From Gp13-AA77 sp035578005 (GTDB lineage Bacteria; Acidobacteriota; Terriglobia; UBA7540), in NCBI GenBank assembly GCA_035578005.1, contig DATJYK010000292.1, forward strand, positions 1-64,000: 64,000 bases of DNA. The letters run 5' to 3'. The position numbers and the translations under genes were made by a program. How positions within the stretch are numbered: the first letter of the stretch is position 1; each line of letters opens with the position of its first letter. Below are positions 8,219 through 17,206 of this stretch, piece by piece. Under the pieces are notes generated by a model, which ran no database searches, was not told the origin of the DNA, and saw nothing but the letters and a program-made list of their open reading frames with translations.

Positions 8219-9937
8219 TTGACGCGCCGTGAATTGCTCGCCGCTGGCTTCGCGCTTGGTCTCTTCTCGCCCCAGGAATTCGCGCGGGCGTCCGCCGGCC
8301 CAACCGACACTCCCATCTTCCGCGACGTTGCCGCTAACGTGGACCTGAACTTTCATCACTTCAACGGCGCTACCGGAAAGTTCTACATGCCGGAGATCAT
8401 GGGCGCCGGCGTGGCCCTGTTTGACTATGACAATGATGGCGACCTCGACGTTTATCTGGTGCAAGGCACCAGGTTGGATCAGGACGGAAAGCTCCTGGTT
8501 CTTCCGCCGGACGGCTGGAAGCCCGGCAACCGGCTGTTTCGCAATGAGCTGGCGGAAAGCGGCAAGTTGCATTTCACCGATGTTACCGCGCAGGCGAAGG
8601 TTGGCCACGTCGGATACGGAATGGGCGTCGCTGTGGGAGATTATGACAACGACGGCTTTCAGGATCTCTACGTCACCAACTTCGGGCACAACGTCCTCTA
8701 CCACAACAACGGAGACGGAACGTTCACGGATGTAACCCAAGACGCCGGAGTGGACGATGCCCGCTGGAGCACTTGCGCGGCCTGGGTGGACTACGACGGC
8801 GACGGCCTGCTGGATCTGTTCGTCGGCAATTACGTGGATTTCACCGTGCTCGGCAACAAGCGCTGCGTGAGTTCAACCGGCGAGATCGACTACTGCACGC
8901 CCAAAGCTTATCGCGCGGTTCCCTCGCGGCTATTCCGGAATCTGGGCAACGGCAAGTTTCGGGACGTCACCGAGTCCTCGGGAATCGGTTCGTCCTATGG
9001 TCCTGCGCTGGGTGTGGTGTGCGCGGACTTCAACAACGACGGCAGGCCGGACATCTACATTGCCAACGACACCGCGGCCAACCGCCTGTGGCTGAACCGC
9101 GGCGACGGCACCTTTGAGGAGACCGCGCTGGAGGCCGGGGTAGCCTACAGCGCAGATGGCCTGCCCAAGGCCGGCATGGGCGTGACAGTGGAGGACGTCG
9201 ACAACGATGGCCAGGACGATATCTTGGTCACGAACCTGACCGGTGAAGGCGCCACCCTCTTCCTGAACGCCGGCAAGGGCCAATACGATGATGTGACGGC
9301 GCAGTACGGGCTGCTGCAGGCCACCGTCGGCTTCACCGGTTTCGGTACGCAATTCTTCGACTACGACAATGACGGTTGGCTTGACCTGTTTATCGCCAAC
9401 GGGGCCGTCACCCGAATGGAAGCCACGCGCGGCGAGCCGATTTTGTTTGCGCAGAGAAACCAGTTATTTCACAACGAAGGCGCCACCAAGCGATTTCGCG
9501 AGACGAGCAGCATCGCCGGGCCCGCCTTTCGCCAGGCCGGAGTCAGCCGCGGCGCCGCCTTCGGCGACATTGATAATGATGGCGCCGTGGACATCGTAGT
9601 GACCCAGAACAACGGGCCCGCTCAGTTGCTGCTAAACCAAGTGGGCGCCCGGCAGCATTGGCTGCAAGTCAAACTGCAATGCGACAAGACGAATCGTTTC
9701 GGGATTGGCGCGCGCGTCGGCGTGTTCCGCCGCGGCCAGGCTCCCCTGTGGCGCTGGACCCACACGGACTCGAGCTACCTCAGCGCCAGTGACGTGCGCG
9801 TCCACTTCGGGCTTGGCCTCGATCCCGAGATCGATACGGTGGAGGTCCACTGGCCGGGCGGGCCGAAGGAGAAGTGGCACAACATTCAAGCCGACAGGAT
9901 CGTGACGCTCCGCCGAGGCTCGGGCAAGCTGACGTAA
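8219..9937 (+). CDS. CRTAC1/ASPIC-UnbV family FG-GAP repeat protein
   Basis: 572 residues. Start is TTG at 8219, preceded by a GAGGG site 6-8 nt away. The N-terminus (TRRELLAAGFALGLFS) resembles a twin-arginine or Sec signal. Repeated calcium-binding loops of the FG-GAP/VCBS type are evident: DYDNDGDLDVY, DYDNDGFQDLY, DYDGDGLLDLF, DFNNDGRPDIY, DVDNDGQDDIL, DYDNDGWLDLF, DIDNDGAVDIV, giving a seven-bladed integrin-like propeller. The C-terminal ~90 residues (GARVGVFRRGQ, SSYLSASDVRVHFGLG, VEVHWPGG) form an ASPIC/UnbV domain. The family is extracellular; calcium-dependent binding is inferred from the loops. Its placement after the TPR gene is a common acidobacterial pairing. Confidence 0.88.
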   Translation: MTRRELLAAGFALGLFSPQEFARASAGPTDTPIFRDVAANVDLNFHHFNGATGKFYMPEIMGAGVALFDYDNDGDLDVYLVQGTRLDQDGKLLVLPPDGWKPGNRLFRNELAESGKLHFTDVTAQAKVGHVGYGMGVAVGDYDNDGFQDLYVTNFGHNVLYHNNGDGTFTDVTQDAGVDDARWSTCAAWVDYDGDGLLDLFVGNYVDFTVLGNKRCVSSTGEIDYCTPKAYRAVPSRLFRNLGNGKFRDVTESSGIGSSYGPALGVVCADFNNDGRPDIYIANDTAANRLWLNRGDGTFEETALEAGVAYSADGLPKAGMGVTVEDVDNDGQDDILVTNLTGEGATLFLNAGKGQYDDVTAQYGLLQATVGFTGFGTQFFDYDNDGWLDLFIANGAVTRMEATRGEPILFAQRNQLFHNEGATKRFRETSSIAGPAFRQAGVSRGAAFGDIDNDGAVDIVVTQNNGPAQLLLNQVGARQHWLQVKLQCDKTNRFGIGARVGVFRRGQAPLWRWTHTDSSYLSASDVRVHFGLGLDPEIDTVEVHWPGGPKEKWHNIQADRIVTLRRGSGKLT

Positions 9938-9974
9938 GGTTCCCGCAGGCAGCCCCTTTTTGGCCATCGCCCCT

Positions 9975-10010
9975 CTGCCAACATTTGGCAGGAGGACGGC
10001 TCGCCCTCCT
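9975..10010. terminator. Hairpins between convergent genes
   Basis: CTGCCAA-CAT-TTGGCAG forms a 7-bp stem with a 3-nt loop, overlapped by an alternative AGGAGG/CCTCCT stem. It lies between the convergent ends of the CRTAC1 gene (9937) and the activase gene (10077). No strong U-tract follows on either strand, so a bidirectional terminator role is only plausible. Confidence 0.35.
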
Positions 10011-10076
10011 CTGGGGTAGGGCAGGCCTTCGGCTTCAGGTGCCCGCTTCGCCCCGACCACGTTACATCGCGGCACA

Positions 10077-13000
10077 CTACTCATCCCTCCGAATGGACCG
10101 TATCGCCGTCACCGCCACCGGCATTTCCTCTTCATACGGAGCCAGTGGCGGACCGGAGAGTGGTCGCATATCAGGGAAGGTGGGGAACTGTGCGGGCTCG
10201 GACTCGCGGACCGCGCCCAGCATCTCGGCTCTCAATCTAGCCTCGAATTCCTTCAGCTTGGCTTCGATGTCGCGCTCTTTTTGGTTGCGGGCGATCATGT
10301 CTTCGCGGTAGCGCTTCAGGAAGTAACCGATGGTCTCCACACGGATTTTGATGGAGCCGGCGGGCTTGTTTTCGTCGATGTCTTTGAAGGAGAAGTAGGG
10401 TGTGCCTGATTTGGTGACGGTCTCTTCGACCACGGTGTAAATGGGGGCGTCGTGGCCGCACTTGAAGCTGGAGAGTTCGAGAGCCACCAGGTTGGGGTGG
10501 CGCGCGGTGAATTTCGCCGCCCAGACCTTCTGAGAGGTGTTTTCGCTGTAACTGTTCTTCCAGCAGTCGGAGATGTCCATCGGGTCTTGAATCAGGCCGG
10601 CCTCGATATCCTCGGCGAAGAGGGGGCCCACGATCTCAGGATCGATGGGCAGCGACTGCATGGTGAGCACCGGATAGCCGATTTTCTGGAATTCCTCCAG
10701 AATCTCGTGGTTGACGCCGGGGTCGTTGTGATAGGGCCGCCCCAGCACCACGATGCCGATGCGGTCTTCGGCCTCGAGCTTTTTCAGCACCTCGCGCCCT
10801 TGTGCGCGCAGCACGTCGTTCATGAACTTGTCCTGAGCCTTAAATCCCGCCTCGACGGCCCGCATGTTCTCTTCGAACGAGAGGCCCAGCACGTCCTGGA
10901 ACTGGTCAAACAGTTGCCTCGCGAACAGCGCTTTGTTGCCCGGGTTCACAAACGTATCGCAGAAGAGGATGTTGTTTTCCTTGAAGAGGTCCCCTTCCTT
11001 GGTGAAGGCGGCTTTCACGGCCTCGGGTGTGGTGGCCACGGTGGGGCAGGAGCGGTGGCCCTGCACGTGAGTCAGGTCGCTCGGCAGGTCATCAATCATG
11101 GGGAAGAAAATGATGTCGAGCGGCTTCTTTTTGTGATGGACGTAAACCAGGTTGTGAACGTGCGGAATGCCCACCTTGGACGGGAAGCAGGGGTCAATCG
11201 CGCCGCGTTTGGCGCCTTCTTTGTAAAGCTGCTCGTTGGTGAAATCGGAGTAGATCAGGTTCTCGCCCGGGATCCCCAGCGCTTCGAAGTAGGCGCTGAA
11301 CATGGGCGCCACCGAGTACATGTTGAGCACGCGCGGAATGCCGATGCGCAGGTTCTTGCGCCGGTTCATCAGCTCGATGCGCTTCTTCTGGGCAGAGGTG
11401 AAAGTGTACTTCGGGGGCTGGTCAGTCACCGGGGGCGGCGCGTAGCTCTTGAAGGCGGCCTTGGCGCCGACTTCGGCCAGGTTGGGATTGTCGCGCTTGG
11501 CCGCGTCCAAACCCTTCTTGATTTCCCGCATGTCGTTGACGTCTTCCACCAGGCCCTTTTCGCAACTGTTGCCCACAATCAGGCGCTTGATGCCTTCGAC
11601 GATGGGAATCTTCGACTTCTTCCAGGACTCGTCGGCGTCCGCGATCTTGACGTCGATGAAGGTGCGCATGCACTTGTTCTTGCAAAAATAGCAGCGCGTA
11701 TTCTCGTTGCGATGGGTCTCGTAGGTGATGTTGGCAACGGCCTCGAAGCCGATGAACGATGTCCGATGGCCGCGCTGGTAGAGCCGCCGCGCTTCAATGG
11801 CGGCGCCGATGGCGCCCGATTCGCCGCAGTGCTCGTGAACGATCACGTTCGGCTTCGAGCCTTTGTCTTTGAATCGCGACTCGATGAAGTCCACCTGCGC
11901 CTTCACGGCCGCCAGGTTGTGCTGCGTTCCGCCTTGCAAGATGAAGGTTTTGCCGAGCGAGGCCAGGTTAGGAATCTGGGAGACGTACAGCCAGATGTTC
12001 TTGGGCAGCACGTTGGCGAGGCCTGCCATGATCTCTTCGGGCTTCCAGCCTTGGCGCTGGAAATCCACGATATCAGACTGCATGAAAACCGCGCAGCCAT
12101 AGCCGAACATGGGCATGGCCTTGGCGCCGAAAGCAAGATCGGCATACTCCTCGACCTTGTGACCGAAACCCACGCAGGTGGATTGCAGAAAATAGCCATT
12201 GCCGGCCGAGCATTGGGTGTTGAGCTTGAAGTCCTTTACGCGCCCGTCTTGCAGGATAATCAGCTTGATGTCCTGGCCCCCCACGTCGCAGATCACGTCC
12301 GCATCGGGATAGAAGTGCAGCGCGGCTTCGGTGTGGGCGACCGTTTCCACCAGCGCCACGTCGGCGCGGAGGGTGTCCTTGAGTATGTCCTTGGCGTATC
12401 CGGTGGAACCGACGCCCAAGAGCTCCAGCGTGGCGCCCTGATCCTCCACTTGTTTCCGCAGGTTGGCGAACATCTCCATGGTGTCTTCGAGCGGATTGCC
12501 TTTGGAGAGCTGGTAACACTTCACCATCACTTCGCCATCCTGGCTTAGCAGCACGGCCTTGGTGGAAGTGGATCCGCCGTCGATGCCCATGAAGGCCTGG
12601 ACGTGCTCGCCGGGCTGGAACTTGCGGGGCGCGAAGCGATGGGACTTGAAACGGTCCTTGAATTCGACCAGCTCGTCTTCCGTCTTGTAAAGGCCGCTGC
12701 CGCCCTTCTTCTGCTTCTCTTCGAGGCGCCCAACGTTAATGTACCAATCGAGCTTCTCGTAGCCCTTGTAAATGCCCACCTCGGCATCTTCGTCGAGTCC
12801 GAAGCGCACGCAGCCGAGCGCGGCGAAATACTGGGCGTTGTCAGGCACGCGGATGAGGCTTTCGGGGTCCACGCCTTCGGGTAGCGGGAAATTGCGCTCC
12901 TCCCACACTTTGGGGATGTTGTGCTTCCAGCAATCCTGCATGCCTTTGATGTAAGTATTGGGACCGCCGAGCAGCAGCACCACCGGCCGCAGCGTGTTGC

Positions 13001-13646
13001 CACGAGTCAGAACCGCCAGGTTCTGCTGGATGATGGCCTCAAACAGCGACGCCATGAGCTCGCTCGGAGGCACACCGGACTTCTGCAGGCCGTTAATGTC
13101 GGTCTCGGCGAAGACGCCGCATTTACCCGCCACCGGGTGGAGCTTTTGGCCCACGTAGCCCATCTGGCAGAGCTGCTCGGCTGGAATGCGCAGCTTGGCG
13201 TTGATCTTGTCAATGACCGCGCCCGTACCGCCGGCGCACTTGTCATTCATGGAAGGGATTTTCTTCTTGCGGCCGGTCTCGGGGTCTTCTTTAAAGATGA
13301 TGATCTTGGCGTCCTGCCCGCCCAACTCAATGACCGACCCGCACTCGGGGTACAGGTGCTCAACTGCCAGCGAGACGGCGTTGACCTCCTGCACGAACTT
13401 AGCCCCGATCATGGGCACGATACCGCTGCCGCCTGAGCCCGTCAGGAACACCCGCGACTCGCCCGCCTTGATACCCGCCTCGGCCTCCATGCGCTTCAAG
13501 AAGTCGAGGCACTTCTCGGGTTGCTTGGTGTCGTGGCGCTGGTAGTCGCTCCAGATGATCTGGTCCGTCGTGGTGTCCACCACCACCGACTTCACGGTGG
13601 TGGAACCGACATCCAGTCCCACCATCAAATCACGGGCATTTGGCAT
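10077..13646 (-). CDS. Double-ASKHA 2-hydroxyacyl-CoA dehydratase activase-type protein with DUF2229
   Basis: 1189 residues; ATG at 13646 with GAGGT 7-8 nt upstream. Two consecutive BadF/BadG/BcrA/BcrD ATPase domains are present: residues ~7-290 (LDVGSTTVKS; cluster cysteines C137 in KCAGGTG and C176 in GKCGVFAE) and ~352-625 (GIDGGSTSTK; C479 in QCSAGNG and C518 in GYGCAVF). Each half keeps both cysteines that in dimeric activases such as HgdC hold a shared [4Fe-4S] cluster, so the protein can form a pseudo-dimer on its own. A CxxCxxxC motif (C652, C655, C659) follows, then a DUF2229 region from about residue 765. Known relatives use ATP to fire low-potential electrons into a partner iron-sulfur enzyme. 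The probable partner is at 15068-16867. The physiological substrate is unknown. Confidence 0.85.
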   Translation of the reverse strand: MPNARDLMVGLDVGSTTVKSVVVDTTTDQIIWSDYQRHDTKQPEKCLDFLKRMEAEAGIKAGESRVFLTGSGGSGIVPMIGAKFVQEVNAVSLAVEHLYPECGSVIELGGQDAKIIIFKEDPETGRKKKIPSMNDKCAGGTGAVIDKINAKLRIPAEQLCQMGYVGQKLHPVAGKCGVFAETDINGLQKSGVPPSELMASLFEAIIQQNLAVLTRGNTLRPVVLLLGGPNTYIKGMQDCWKHNIPKVWEERNFPLPEGVDPESLIRVPDNAQYFAALGCVRFGLDEDAEVGIYKGYEKLDWYINVGRLEEKQKKGGSGLYKTEDELVEFKDRFKSHRFAPRKFQPGEHVQAFMGIDGGSTSTKAVLLSQDGEVMVKCYQLSKGNPLEDTMEMFANLRKQVEDQGATLELLGVGSTGYAKDILKDTLRADVALVETVAHTEAALHFYPDADVICDVGGQDIKLIILQDGRVKDFKLNTQCSAGNGYFLQSTCVGFGHKVEEYADLAFGAKAMPMFGYGCAVFMQSDIVDFQRQGWKPEEIMAGLANVLPKNIWLYVSQIPNLASLGKTFILQGGTQHNLAAVKAQVDFIESRFKDKGSKPNVIVHEHCGESGAIGAAIEARRLYQRGHRTSFIGFEAVANITYETHRNENTRCYFCKNKCMRTFIDVKIADADESWKKSKIPIVEGIKRLIVGNSCEKGLVEDVNDMREIKKGLDAAKRDNPNLAEVGAKAAFKSYAPPPVTDQPPKYTFTSAQKKRIELMNRRKNLRIGIPRVLNMYSVAPMFSAYFEALGIPGENLIYSDFTNEQLYKEGAKRGAIDPCFPSKVGIPHVHNLVYVHHKKKPLDIIFFPMIDDLPSDLTHVQGHRSCPTVATTPEAVKAAFTKEGDLFKENNILFCDTFVNPGNKALFARQLFDQFQDVLGLSFEENMRAVEAGFKAQDKFMNDVLRAQGREVLKKLEAEDRIGIVVLGRPYHNDPGVNHEILEEFQKIGYPVLTMQSLPIDPEIVGPLFAEDIEAGLIQDPMDISDCWKNSYSENTSQKVWAAKFTARHPNLVALELSSFKCGHDAPIYTVVEETVTKSGTPYFSFKDIDENKPAGSIKIRVETIGYFLKRYREDMIARNQKERDIEAKLKEFEARLRAEMLGAVRESEPAQFPTFPDMRPLSGPPLAPYEEEMPVAVTAIRSIRRDE

Positions 13647-13718
13647 CTTTGACCTCGTTTGGCCCAGCAGAATACGGATTTCCAGAGATAATCTTGTAAG
13701 TTATCTTCTACCAATAAC

Positions 13719-14140
13719 ATTCCGGCTTCGTTCGCAAGACAGAAGTCAGGAGCCAGAAGCCAGAACTCAGAATTCCCCAAATAGGCTCGCATTCAGGAAC
13801 CCTGTGGGTTCGACCGGCCGATATATTTCTATAAATTCCATAAATTCAATAATATTCCGGCTTCGTTTGTAAGACAGAAGCCAGAAGCCAGGAGCCAGAA
13901 TCTAGCGCGAACCGCTTGCTTCTGTTTCGGCCCCCGATCTTACCGGCACCGAAAGTGAGATATTTTTCCAAGTCTAACCACTTCAATAACATTCCGGCTT
14001 CGTTCGCAAGACAGAAGTCAGGAGTCAGAAGCCAGAAGTCAGAATTCCCAAAAGCGGCTCGCATTCGGGAACCGCGGGGTCCGGTCCGTCGACATACTTC
14101 TGTAAATTATTCAGCATCAACAACATTCCGGCTTCGTTCG
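13719..14140. repeat. Degenerate ~135-bp tandem repeat, about three units
   Basis: The marker ATTCCGGCTTCGTT occurs at 13719, 13854, 13991 and 14125, giving periods of 135, 137 and 134 bp. Units 1 and 3 agree over most of their length: after the marker come heptamer-like CAGAAG/CAGGAG runs, then AGAATTCCC, then GGCTCGCATTC and a GAACC segment. Unit 2 shares the ends but differs in the middle. No coding potential. It separates the activase gene from the VOC gene. Confidence 0.8.
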
Positions 14141-14243
14141 TCGAGTTTCTGAGCATTTAGAACAAGGCACCAAGGCGCCCAGCAGGAAACTGGAGCTTCT
14201 CCGAGCGCCTTAGTGCCTTCAAGGTTCACTGGTACTTAGCCTC

Positions 14244-14738
14244 TCACTTGTGGCCTGCCGCCTTGCTCATCTGGGAGAAGGCTTCCCGGGCACGCCGCTC
14301 CATCTCTTCGGGAGCAACGTCTTCGATGTGCTGACCGAGAGCCCAGCTATGGCCAAACGGATCCTTGATCTGGCCGTACCGGTCGCCCCAGAACTGGTTT
14401 GAGAGCGGCATGGTCACGGTTGCCCCAGCCGCAATCGCTTGGTTGAAGGTCCTGTCGATGTTATCCATGTAGAGGTTTAACACCACGGGGCTGCCGCCGA
14501 GCGCCTCCGGCCCCCTGGCGCCCATACCCGGAAACTCATCGGCCAGCATGAGAGTGGAATCGCCGATTTTGAGTTCCGCGTGCATCACCTTGCCATCCGG
14601 CGTATGATGCGGAGGTCCCGTGACCTCAGCGCCAAACGCCTTCTGGTAAAATTCAATCGCCTTGTCGGCGCCATTTACGATCAAGTGCGCCGTAATGGTG
14701 TGCTGACCTTCTCGAAGTGCCTTTACCTTTTCTGCCAT
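14244..14738 (-). CDS. VOC-family (PhnB-like glyoxalase/bleomycin resistance fold) protein
   Basis: 164 residues; ATG at 14738 preceded by AAGGAG at 8 nt. The sequence HTITAHLIVNGADKAIEFYQ, then FGAEVTGPPHHTPDGKVMHA, LKIGDSTLMLADEFP and DPFGHSWALGQHIEDV is typical of the PhnB/YdfO-like branch of the vicinal-oxygen-chelate fold, with two beta-alpha-beta-beta-beta modules. Members are usually dimeric and may bind a metal or small ligand, but most have no assigned substrate. A C-terminal helix (APEEMERRAREAFSQM) follows. It lies between the two genes of the activase pair in the same orientation, but repeats separate it from the activase gene, so shared function is not implied. Confidence 0.85.
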   Translation of the reverse strand: MAEKVKALREGQHTITAHLIVNGADKAIEFYQKAFGAEVTGPPHHTPDGKVMHAELKIGDSTLMLADEFPGMGARGPEALGGSPVVLNLYMDNIDRTFNQAIAAGATVTMPLSNQFWGDRYGQIKDPFGHSWALGQHIEDVAPEEMERRAREAFSQMSKAAGHK

Positions 14739-14963
14739 TGGTATTTCTCCTTTCCCTCCGGCATTTGAGATTGAGACCCGAGCGGTCTCATACTCTCAGG
14801 GATAGCACAGCGCGAGCGGTTCTCGCTACCCGGTGTTAAGAAGGTCACGGTAACCATCATTTCAACTCTGCTTCATTTCCCGCGCTGCGCCGCCAAGTCT
14901 CGTTTGCCTGCGCCAAACCGTTGGAGTACTTGCCCACACGATGTCAAATGGAAGCAGCACTCG

Positions 14964-15053
14964 GTACTGTCCCTAATTTGACCCGTAGCGCCGGCTTCCA
15001 GCCGGCAGATAGCCGCCAAGATGGCGGCGCTACGTTCAAATTAGGACAGCACC
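14964..15053. repeat. Palindromic element with GTAGCGCCG core
   Basis: Outer arms GGTACTGTCCCTAATTTGA and TCAAATTAGGACAGCACC pair; the inner core is CGTAGCGCCG ... CGGCGCTACG, itself holding two small hairpins (GCCGGC-type and GCCGCC-AAGAT-GGCGGC). It sits just downstream of the DUF2229 partner gene and could also stop transcription. The outer arm resembles those of the 6.4 kb and 32.5 kb elements although the inner core differs. Confidence 0.7.
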
Positions 15054-15067
15054 CAGCACTCAGCGGG

Positions 15068-16867
15068 CTAATTAACTGCCATCAATTCCCGCTTCTCTGC
15101 CTTCATTCTCTCGGCAGCATGCAGGACGAAGTTGGCGGCCGTTCCGACCACACCTTTGTGGTGGCCGTACTTGTACATAGGCTGCTGCATTTCGGGGTGT
15201 TCGGCCACAAATTCCTGAACTTCTTCGAGGGTGCAGCCGGTCTTTTCCAGCACCGCTTTCATTTCGTTCTTGGCGCGCACTTTGGCCTCACCGAGCGCCA
15301 TTTGGACGCGGCTGTGCGCGTTGACATCGCCCTCGCCCGAGGTTTCGACGGGCAGGAAGATCATGTCCTTGTATTGCGACACCACGGCAGACTGGGCGCC
15401 GTCTGACTGCGTGCTGGGCATGCAGCCGAAGGGCTTGAGCGAAAGCACCATGTGGCAAAGGTCTTTGTTGGAGTAATAGATATTCTTGGCCACTTCCAGG
15501 TGCCCTTCGCCGCCGCCGGCGCGCGAGTTGTAGAAGGGGTGGCCGATGCGCTGAAGCTCGTACTGGTCGGTAAGGTGATGCGCCACTCCGCCCAAAGCGT
15601 CAATGAGTTTGTGATATTCACGCTTGAAGACGTTCTCGGCGAAGGTGAGCTTGGCAATCTTCTGCTGGGTGTTAAAGTGGCTCCCGAATACCTTAGTAAA
15701 GTTCCACCGTGAGACGTTTTCCGCTACCAGATCGATGCCCCGCCGATCGCGGATCTGCTGCTTGGCCTGGTGGATCATGTAGGTGATCCAGGTGCCGATG
15801 GGCTCGACAAGTACCTGCGCGCCCTCTTTTTCGAGGAACTTGAACATGTTGAAATTGCCGTCGCCCTCGGTGGTCTGTGCCCAGAACTCACCGGTAATCT
15901 TGACGGTCGGCTTCACACGCGTGCGATCGATCGGTATGGCGTTAAAGCGGTCGCGAACCTCGCGGAGAGCGGCGGTATAGTCCTCGCCGTAAAGCTGGTC
16001 CATGAACTTGCCGATCATCGTCGCCGTGCCACTAAACGATGTTTTGCTGAGCCAATCGCCGAACTTTCCTTCAAGCGTGTAGGGACGCTTCCGCTTCATG
16101 ACCTCGTGCAACAAATCCATGCACTCGTCCAGCACGCGGTCTGTTTCGCCCGGATTCACTTCGTAAGGCCGGATTTGGTAGGCGACGTCGTTGACCACAT
16201 CACCGATGTTCAAGGCATTGAGAATGCCCAGGAAGAAGTCGAGATTCATCTCCAGGCCCGCCTCCGCCTCGGCCTGGTTCAAGCCGCCTGATTGCTGGAA
16301 CAGCAGCACGCGGAAGCCGTCAAACCCCGAGTTGCGCAGGGCGAGCCGATACTCGGCCTCATACATGCCGAACCGGCAAGGGCCGCAGGCGCCGGCGGTG
16401 AAGAAGACGTAGCGGTCGATAATCTCTTTCTTGTTGAGCCCCGCTTCCTCCAAACCCTGCAGATGTTGCACGAGGTTGCCGACGGTGAAATAGGTGGGAT
16501 TGCACTGGCCGTTGTTGCCGTACTCCTTCCCGAGCTGAAACGCGCGCTTGTTCGGAGTAGCCACAGCCTCGCAGTTATAGCCGAGACTCTCGAGGGCCCC
16601 ATGGACGAGCTTTTCGTGCTTCCAGGTGAGGCCGCCGAAGAGGATCGTAGTCTTGTCGCGCTCCGCTTTCGTGAAAGGGCGTTCCACCGGCCGGTGAAAC
16701 TGTTGCTTCGCGCGCTGCTCCAAACCGGCTTCCCGTTCCAGACGGCGGCGTTCCTCCGCAAGGCGCTGCCGCAGCAATTCTTCGCCTGAGGCAATCTGAA
16801 CCAGACCTGTCGGCGGCGCTCCGGCCGGTCGAACGTCGGTCAAATTGTTGAATGGCGCAGTGCTCAT
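15068..16867 (-). CDS. DUF2229/2-hydroxyacyl-CoA dehydratase-like partner of the activase
   Basis: 599 residues from the ATG at 16867, chosen because AGAGGTG lies 5 nt upstream; longer in-frame starts lack such a site. Conserved cysteine motifs suited to an iron-sulfur cluster appear in order: NGQCNPTYF, GACGPCRFGMYEAEY and KPFGCMPSTQSDG. Glycine-rich and basic motifs (SRAGGGEGHLEVAK, CTLEEVQEF near the end) match the family usually found beside long double-ASKHA activases. By analogy with 2-hydroxyacyl-CoA dehydratases and double-cubane cluster proteins, it probably receives low-potential electrons from the activase at 10077-13646. Same strand, but 1.4 kb separates the two, with a VOC gene and repeats between. 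The substrate is unknown. Confidence 0.75.
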   Translation of the reverse strand: MSTAPFNNLTDVRPAGAPPTGLVQIASGEELLRQRLAEERRRLEREAGLEQRAKQQFHRPVERPFTKAERDKTTILFGGLTWKHEKLVHGALESLGYNCEAVATPNKRAFQLGKEYGNNGQCNPTYFTVGNLVQHLQGLEEAGLNKKEIIDRYVFFTAGACGPCRFGMYEAEYRLALRNSGFDGFRVLLFQQSGGLNQAEAEAGLEMNLDFFLGILNALNIGDVVNDVAYQIRPYEVNPGETDRVLDECMDLLHEVMKRKRPYTLEGKFGDWLSKTSFSGTATMIGKFMDQLYGEDYTAALREVRDRFNAIPIDRTRVKPTVKITGEFWAQTTEGDGNFNMFKFLEKEGAQVLVEPIGTWITYMIHQAKQQIRDRRGIDLVAENVSRWNFTKVFGSHFNTQQKIAKLTFAENVFKREYHKLIDALGGVAHHLTDQYELQRIGHPFYNSRAGGGEGHLEVAKNIYYSNKDLCHMVLSLKPFGCMPSTQSDGAQSAVVSQYKDMIFLPVETSGEGDVNAHSRVQMALGEAKVRAKNEMKAVLEKTGCTLEEVQEFVAEHPEMQQPMYKYGHHKGVVGTAANFVLHAAERMKAEKRELMAVN

Positions 16868-17206
16868 ATTCACCTCTTTTTTTTCGGACGCCGGCCACTT
16901 GAGTTCCGGCAAGTTAGATTCACGGAGCAGTTTGGTTGCGCCGAGGCCGTCAAAACCTCGTCACTGGATGTCGTTGTCCGTTCCGCTCCCCAGGGACAGC
17001 GGGTCACACACCCACCGCCGCGGGCCCAGGGACGGCTACCCCGCCCTACTTACACGCGCATTATGACTCTAGGTCACCTTCTGGAACAAAAATCATTACA
17101 GCGAATGGCGAAATTCCACAGCCGAGGGTGGGGTGAGCGACAGTGATTGGAAAGGCTGAAATTTCAACTTGTTAGGAGCAACCAGCCCGAACGGGTGATG
17201 GTGTCA
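16868..17206. other. Intergenic region with a GC-rich repeat-like fragment
   Basis: Spacer between accA and the DUF2229 gene. At about 16995-17050 there is a GC-rich segment with CCCAGGGACGGCTACCCCGCCCTAC, whose complement looks like half of the dispersed GTAGGGCGGGG-type repeats. No gene or clear terminator is seen. The A-rich stretch preceding AGAGGTG belongs to the leader of the gene at 16867. Confidence 0.35.

Noticed and set aside
9975..10060. Another copy of the dispersed GTAGGGGCGGC palindrome
   Set aside because: Only TGGGGTAGGGCAGGCC resembles it; no matching opposite arm. Kept as possible terminator hairpins.
10452..12548. Long plus-strand open frame (about 700 codons) opposite the activase gene
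   Set aside because: It mirrors the high-GC third positions of the real minus-strand gene, has no family motifs, and the activase has clear conserved motifs throughout.
13700..14140. Insertion sequence in the activase-VOC spacer
   Set aside because: No transposase frame and no terminal inverted repeats; the similarity is tandem and direct.
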